A stretch of 9,675 nt of DNA, taken from the NCBI GenBank assembly GCA_963578625.1, contig CAUZEO010000203.1, positions 1 to 9,675 on the forward strand, read 5' to 3'. Positions 5,202-9,675 of this stretch are shown one piece after another; the first letter of the stretch is position 1; the number at the start of each line of letters is the position of its first letter. Source of the stretch: CAUZEO01 sp963578625. GTDB taxonomy: Bacteria > Verrucomicrobiota > Kiritimatiellia > SLOV01. A program made the translations under genes and the position numbers. A model generated the notes under the pieces. The model made no database searches. It was given only the letters and a program-made list of their open reading frames with translations, and was not told the DNA's origin.

Positions 5202-7745
5202 ATGTTGTCACGATCTATCAGGTTGCCACGGTGGGCTCTGCTCCTGTTGGCATTTGTTTTTTGTCAGGTTTTCGCCAGTCCGGGGCACCTTCTTGCCGCC
5301 GACACCGTGAGGGTAGTTGTCACCTTCAACGGAGAAGTCGACGATAGTCTGCAGGCCCTTGGTCTCGGCTCTGTCCGCTACCGATTTCCTCACTTGCGGA
5401 TGGCTGCGGTTCGGGTCAATCCCAGCCAGCTCTCGCGCCTTCTCGCGAACCCGAGGGTGAGCACGGTCGAGACCGACGGCGTGCTCGGTCTCGACCCGAC
5501 ACTTGAGGGCTCCGCAACCCAGAACTCCCCGACTTGGGGCCTCGATAGAGTCGATCAGCGTGCACTGCCGTTGAACGACTCCTACACCTATTCCTTCACC
5601 GGCGAGGGTGTTGACGCGTACGTGATCGACACGGGTATCAGGCTGACTCACCAGGAGTTCGGTGGCCGTGCTTCCCACTTCTGGAGCGCCTACGGGAGCT
5701 CTGCCGATGGCCACGGGCACGGCACGCACGTCTCCGGGACCATCGGAGGAGCTACCTACGGAGTCGCCAAGGACGTGCGTCTCCATGCCGTGAAGGTTCT
5801 GGACGACGCCGGCTACGGATCCTTTTCGGACGTCATCGCCGGCGTCGTGGCGGTGACCGAACGTGCTGAACGTGGGCGCCCCGCGGTCGCCAACATGAGC
5901 CTCGGAGGATCCCGTTCCACGTCGATTGACTCCGCCGTGCAGGAATCGATCGCCTCTGGCGTCGTCTACGGGGTCGCTGCCGGCAACGAATCAACGGATG
6001 CCAGCAACTCGTCCCCGGCTGCCGTGCCAGAAGCCCTGACCGTGGGCTCGACGACCTCATCAGACCGGATGTCCTCTTTCTCGAACTACGGGAGCATCCT
6101 GGATCTATTCGCTCCGGGAAGCGATATCACCTCTGCGGTCTCGACGAGCGACACCGCAACGGACACCTGGAGCGGAACGTCGATGGCAACTCCGCATGTG
6201 GTCGGAGTTGCAGCCCTTGTTCGCGAGGCTTTTCCGGGTGACGACGCGGCGGGCGTCGGCAGCCGCATCACGGGAGACGGCACTCGCGGCATCCTCACCG
6301 GCCTCGGATCGGGTTCGGCGAACTTGATTCTCTATGCGCTGCTCGACGGCGCCGAACAACCACCCGCGCCTCCGGCGCCACCTCCCGACTGCAACAATCG
6401 GGATATCGGCTCGGGTGTTTCCATCACGCCCGGACTCACGCCGGCAGAGGTCAGCGGATCGGTGACCAGCACCCGTTCGGTCGGACACGCCTTCGAGGTC
6501 TGCCAGACGGGAACCTACACGTTCGACACGTGTAGTTCGGGCACGAGCTACGATTCCTGGCTATGCCTGATCAACTCGAATGACCAGACGATCGCAAGCA
6601 ATGACGACTACTGCGGCTTGCAGTCCCAGATCTCGGCGGCGCTCGAACCCGGTGAGTATACGATCGCCGTGTCGGGGTACGGCTCCGCGGCCGGGAGCTA
6701 CGCGCTCACTTACTCCGCCGGCGTGGCAGGCTGTGGCGGGGGAGACCCGACTCCCAACCCCGATCCTGATCCCGACCCCGATCCCCCGCCGAATCCGGCG
6801 CCCTCCTTCGCCTGTAACGAGCGTTCCGTGGAAATCTTCGGAGCGATCGACGTCACCGCCGTGGAAGACAACATCGTTGTGGGTCGCGTGGGACCCTTTT
6901 CGTCGGATGGTTACATGTTCGAAGTCTGCCAGAGCGGCAACTACAACTTCACCACGTGTGAGCCGACCTTGTCGGTGACCTACGATTCCTACCTTTGCGT
7001 CCTCGATCAGGACGGCAACCTCGTCGGCTCCAACGACGACGCATGCGGACTCACCGAGTTCCAGTCGTCGGTCACCGTGACCCTCGATCCGGGCTGGTAT
7101 GTCATCGCCGTCTCCGGTTACGCCAATGAAGCCGGGGATTACATCCTCACCGCGAGCGCCGACGTCCATAACTGTGTCCCGTCACCGCCGCCAACGATTG
7201 ATTTCTTCATGGCCATGCCCGACATCATCCTCGCCGGCGAGTCCGCGATGCTGATATGGGAGACCAGCGGGGCCGACGCGGTGTCCATCGACGGCGTGAC
7301 CGGGCCTCTTCCCGTCGATGGCGAGACGACCGTCTGGCCGACGGAATCCACGGGCTACAGCCTCACCGCCACGGGCGTGGGAGGCCCCCCGGCCATGGAG
7401 ATGGTGTTTGTCACCGTCGAAGCCCCGCCGGAGCTGGAACCGGTCCCCATATTCGAGGAGTACTACACCGGCAGGGCCCGAGAGGGGCGAATGCGGCGGA
7501 TCGTCGCGTTCCGTTCCGTTCCGGGACTTCACTACGGGGAACTCAGTGGGCCTCCGGGAAAGGACTTCGACCTCTTCCTCGAGAAAAGGGTGAACCGTGC
7601 ATGGGAGGTTGTCGCCTCGAGTACGGGTCCGGACTCCTCGGAGACGATCGAGCTGGAGATAACCGACACACGGAGATACAGGTTCAGGGTGTTGAGCAAC
7701 CACGGCCGGGGACGTTACGAGTTCATTCTCCGGCGTCCTCAGTAG
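5202..7745 (+). CDS. Secreted subtilisin-family (S8, proteinase K-like) serine protease with PPC, Ig-like and C-terminal beta domains
   Basis: The product has 847 residues. A signal peptide (to about residue 33, LLAA-DTV) is followed by an I9-like propeptide (about 34-105). The catalytic domain (about 110-390) opens WGLDRVDQRALPL, as in proteinase K and aqualysin relatives. The triad is Asp143 (VIDTGI), His173 (HGTHVSG) and Ser327 (SGTSMATPHV), with oxyanion Asn262 (AAGNES); all key residues are intact. Two PPC-type domains follow (about 397-510 and 538-657), separated by a Pro-Asp linker (about 517-530). Each carries six cysteines. Next come an Ig-like domain (about 660-744) and a C-terminal beta domain (about 747-847; GPPGKDFDLFLEKR, VASSTGPDSSETIELE) seen in other secreted subtilisins. 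PPC domains are usually cut off on maturation. The role is probably extracellular protein degradation. The HEAT gene starts 40 bases downstream. The start follows from GGGGAG at 5187. Confidence 0.95.
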   Translation: MLSRSIRLPRWALLLLAFVFCQVFASPGHLLAADTVRVVVTFNGEVDDSLQALGLGSVRYRFPHLRMAAVRVNPSQLSRLLANPRVSTVETDGVLGLDPTLEGSATQNSPTWGLDRVDQRALPLNDSYTYSFTGEGVDAYVIDTGIRLTHQEFGGRASHFWSAYGSSADGHGHGTHVSGTIGGATYGVAKDVRLHAVKVLDDAGYGSFSDVIAGVVAVTERAERGRPAVANMSLGGSRSTSIDSAVQESIASGVVYGVAAGNESTDASNSSPAAVPEALTVGSTTSSDRMSSFSNYGSILDLFAPGSDITSAVSTSDTATDTWSGTSMATPHVVGVAALVREAFPGDDAAGVGSRITGDGTRGILTGLGSGSANLILYALLDGAEQPPAPPAPPPDCNNRDIGSGVSITPGLTPAEVSGSVTSTRSVGHAFEVCQTGTYTFDTCSSGTSYDSWLCLINSNDQTIASNDDYCGLQSQISAALEPGEYTIAVSGYGSAAGSYALTYSAGVAGCGGGDPTPNPDPDPDPDPPPNPAPSFACNERSVEIFGAIDVTAVEDNIVVGRVGPFSSDGYMFEVCQSGNYNFTTCEPTLSVTYDSYLCVLDQDGNLVGSNDDACGLTEFQSSVTVTLDPGWYVIAVSGYANEAGDYILTASADVHNCVPSPPPTIDFFMAMPDIILAGESAMLIWETSGADAVSIDGVTGPLPVDGETTVWPTESTGYSLTATGVGGPPAMEMVFVTVEAPPELEPVPIFEEYYTGRAREGRMRRIVAFRSVPGLHYGELSGPPGKDFDLFLEKRVNRAWEVVASSTGPDSSETIELEITDTRRYRFRVLSNHGRGRYEFILRRPQ
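6756..6795 (+). repeat. Pro-Asp linker, short tandem GATCCC/GACCCC-type repeat
   Basis: The codons for the PDPDPDPDPPP linker between the two PPC domains form a low-complexity hexamer-like array (GATCCTGATCCCGACCCCGATCCC). It is the usual flexible hinge between domains of secreted proteases and a likely place for length variation between strains. Confidence 0.7.
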
Positions 7746-7785
7746 GAACTTGCCACCGAACCTTTCTCCAGAAGGCAATCTTTAC

Positions 7786-9165
7786 TTGAAACGCAAAGAG
7801 ACGAATTTTGGTCTCTCACCGCTGTCGTCGGCCCTGGCGCTTGTGCTTCTCCTCGGAGGGATCGTGCTCTACCGGCACGTGTCCAGTCCCCCGGAGACGA
7901 GCGGAGCACCGGAGCCGGAGGCAAACTCCGGAGGGGAACAGGCAGCCGGACCCGAGTCCGGGGGGCAGGACGTCATTGAAAACCGCGGACAAGAGCCGTC
8001 GGACCTTCTTGGCGGGCTACCCCGTGCCGTCGCTCGAAATGACGCAGCCTCCGTGAGACGATTGGCCCAGCAGACGAGAGACTGGCTCGAAGAGGATCCC
8101 AGGCGTATAGATCTGGTGGGAGGGCTGCTGGTCGATGTCGATCTGGACCAAGAACTTCGAGCCACGCTGGCGTGGGTCCTGGGTAGTCTCGACAGCGAAC
8201 TGGCGATACGCAATCTGCTTGCAGCGTTGGATGCGAGTTCATACGACACGACAATACCGCGCTGGCTCGTCTACGCCCTCGGCATCTGGAATGGGGACTT
8301 GACTCGCGAAAACCGCTTCGACTTCTCCCTCGAGAGTCCGTGGGTCGTGGAGGGCCCCACGGGGCTACGCGTTCCCATCGCGTGTCGAATCGACGACGAG
8401 GATGCCGTCACCGCTCTCGTGCCCTTGCTGGAACACGAAGACCTCGAACTCCGTCGGGCGGCGATTGCCTCCAGCCGTCACTCACTATATGTTGACCGGC
8501 TGCGAGAAGCGTTCCGGCGACGGCTGCCAGTCGAATCGGAGGTCGGGAATCAGGCCGAGGTCGCGGAGGCCCTTGCCGACTGGGCCCACAGCAGCGGGGG
8601 CTCTTTGCCGGAAGCCGCCACGGTGGTCGCGGAGATCATCAGCGAGGCCCAGGTACCGGACCGCCACCTCCTGCGCCTCAAGGTACAGCCACACCTCAGG
8701 GGAGTGCCCATCGAGCCCGCTCAAATCGAGGCTTTGCAGAGAGTCGCGAGCGGTATTGACGGAGATGAATTCGCGGTTCGCCACTTCGCACTCGAGATCA
8801 TCGGCTCCCAGATCGCCAACCTCGAACGCTCGCAGTCCCGGAAGTTCGCCACGCAGGAGATCCAGGACCTGCTTCTCGACATGATCACGAGCGACCCGGA
8901 GTCCAAGCTGCGGGAAACGGCCGTTCGCCAGCTCGTCGGGATCCCCGGAGATGTCTCCGCCCAGGCTCTCGTGGACGCTCTTCACCAGGATACGGCCTGG
9001 AATGTCCGTTTCGCCGCTGCGCGGGAACTGGGCGCCCTTCACACGAGTTCTTCGGCAGCCCTCGTACGCACCGCGCTCAAGAGCGCCATGCTCAACGATC
9101 AGGATTCACGGGTGCGGCAGGTGGCGCAGCGGAGCCTGGGGTCGAAATTGCCTTCCACGGACTGA
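7786..9165 (+). CDS. Membrane-anchored HEAT-repeat protein
   Basis: The product has 459 residues from TTG 7786, which follows GAAGG by 10 bases. A TTG at 7750 is in frame but has its AGGA only 2 bases away and would add 12 residues. The N-terminus is KRK plus a short polar stretch, then one hydrophobic segment (about 13-29, LSSALALVLLLGGIVLY). The basic end implies N-in, with the bulk outside the cytoplasmic membrane. A Glu/Pro/Gly-rich linker (about 33-66) leads into an all-helical region. HEAT-like helix pairs are clearest at about 205-235 (AVTALVPLLEHEDLELRRAA) and 365-455 (LRETAVRQLVGI; VRFAAARELGAL; SRVRQVAQRSLGS). HEAT solenoids are protein-binding scaffolds; no catalytic motif is seen. 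The gene begins 40 bases after the secreted protease with no terminator between, so co-transcription is likely and a functional tie (retention, regulation or substrate presentation) is possible. The partner is unknown. Confidence 0.8.
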   Translation: MKRKETNFGLSPLSSALALVLLLGGIVLYRHVSSPPETSGAPEPEANSGGEQAAGPESGGQDVIENRGQEPSDLLGGLPRAVARNDAASVRRLAQQTRDWLEEDPRRIDLVGGLLVDVDLDQELRATLAWVLGSLDSELAIRNLLAALDASSYDTTIPRWLVYALGIWNGDLTRENRFDFSLESPWVVEGPTGLRVPIACRIDDEDAVTALVPLLEHEDLELRRAAIASSRHSLYVDRLREAFRRRLPVESEVGNQAEVAEALADWAHSSGGSLPEAATVVAEIISEAQVPDRHLLRLKVQPHLRGVPIEPAQIEALQRVASGIDGDEFAVRHFALEIIGSQIANLERSQSRKFATQEIQDLLLDMITSDPESKLRETAVRQLVGIPGDVSAQALVDALHQDTAWNVRFAAARELGALHTSSSAALVRTALKSAMLNDQDSRVRQVAQRSLGSKLPSTD

Positions 9166-9212
9166 CTCGCCACCCACCCCGGGCGGCCGGTATCACGACT
9201 GGTTTTCTCTAG

Positions 9213-9675
9213 ACAGAAACTGGAATCCTCGTTCGCAAAAAAAGTGCGGGACTGTTTCCACATTTCTCCGAAAAACTTGAGGGGTACACCGATCACAATG
9301 AACAGGGTTGCCTCAACCTCTTCACACCCCAATCATGGTCCCAGCGCGAGGCGCTGCTGGGGACGTATGAGCGCTGCGCAGTTCCCTACGACATTCTCGA
9401 TGCCGCGGCCATTCGAATACGCTGGCCACTGTTGAAGCCGGAGCCCGAATGGATCGGCCTTTACGACCCACAGGGGGGGGCTACAGCGAACCCCAACAAT
9501 TTCTCCGCGGATTGGCTCAGAAAATCAGACAATTGGGCGCCGAGATCCTCGAAGGGCATACCGTGGACGCGTTTCATGAGAGAAACGGCCGCGTCTGCGG
9601 CATGACGGCCCTGGAGAAATCTCTTGAAGCGGACGCCGTTGTCTGCACCACGTGGTCTGCCCCTGTTTTTTGGTC
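9213..9675 (+). pseudogene. FAD-dependent oxidoreductase (DAO / sarcosine oxidase-like) remnant, 5' truncated and frameshifted, cut by window edge
   Basis: The frame starting after TAG 9210-9212 reads KKSAGLFPHFSEKLEGYT, NEQGCLNLFTP, REALLGTYERCAVPYDILDA, IRWPLLKPEPEWIGLYDPQ. After G8 (9473-9480) the homology moves to another frame: GYSEPQQFLRGLAQKIRQLG, AEILEGHTV, NGRVCGM, EADAVVCTTWSAP, open to the edge. The order matches DAO-family flavoproteins such as sarcosine oxidase beta and glycine oxidase, from the segment after the FAD Rossmann motif through the 'GYxxP...L' helix. The GxGxxG dinucleotide-binding N-terminus and any start codon are absent: about 60 residues are missing and nothing upstream supplies them. 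In the original frame a TGA ends translation at 9603-9605. One extra G (or two fewer) would repair the shift; the missing N-terminus would remain, so it looks dead. Confidence 0.75.
9473..9480 (+). repeat. Homopolymer G8 at the frameshift point
   Basis: Eight G in a row sit exactly where the oxidoreductase remnant changes frame, inside the codons for a Gly-rich turn before YSEP. Such runs are prone to slippage in replication and to miscounting in sequencing. Confidence 0.9.

Noticed and set aside
7750..7785. HEAT protein start at TTG 7750
   Set aside because: AGGA is only 2 bases away; TTG 7786 has GAAGG at 10 bases and gives a cleaner basic N-terminus before the membrane segment.
9166..9212. 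Terminator after the HEAT gene (CCGGGCGGCCGG)
   Set aside because: The GC-rich run does not form a clear stem-loop followed by a T-run.

Overview
The window is bacterial DNA, most likely from the Planctomycetota or a neighbouring PVC lineage. Three things point there: a DUF1559-type prepilin with an H-X9-DG motif and the tail 'LKELWTLEWH', a secreted protein with four 'ACC...DGSC' cysteine repeats, and discoidin-like secreted proteins. I judged these families by eye from translations, without any search. Stop usage fits the standard bacterial code.

Layout, left to right. Positions 1-796 (minus strand) carry a nearly complete prepilin-like protein that runs off the left edge; it has no visible stop. 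Positions 797-1084 are an AT-richer gap. Positions 1098-1445 (plus) hold a secreted protein fragment whose best-placed start codon reads ATC, and which ends abruptly inside a discoidin-like domain. It overlaps by ATGA the next gene, 1442-3919, an 825-residue secreted protein. That protein is built from two nearly identical 234-residue discoidin-like units, a four-copy cysteine-repeat block and two related closing modules. The stretch 3920-5145 has no intact gene. It holds a possible ATPase scrap, an inverted repeat with GGGGGACA arms, the first 95 residues of an outer-membrane porin, and an unrecognised frame broken by two TGA codons.

The best-preserved genes follow on the plus strand: 5202-7745, a secreted proteinase K-like subtilisin with two PPC domains, an Ig-like domain and a C-terminal beta domain, and, 40 bases later, 7786-9165, a membrane-anchored HEAT-repeat protein. 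These two are likely co-transcribed. From 9213 to the right edge lies a DAO-family FAD oxidoreductase remnant that lacks its FAD-binding N-terminus and changes frame in a run of eight G.

The protease and HEAT pair and the repeat protein are all predicted to act outside the cytoplasm. The rest looks like a patch of gene decay and rearrangement around them. I see no CRISPR array, RNA gene or intact mobile element. I cannot claim a new system; the most unusual points are the recent, almost purely protein-changing intragenic duplication and the protease/HEAT pair.
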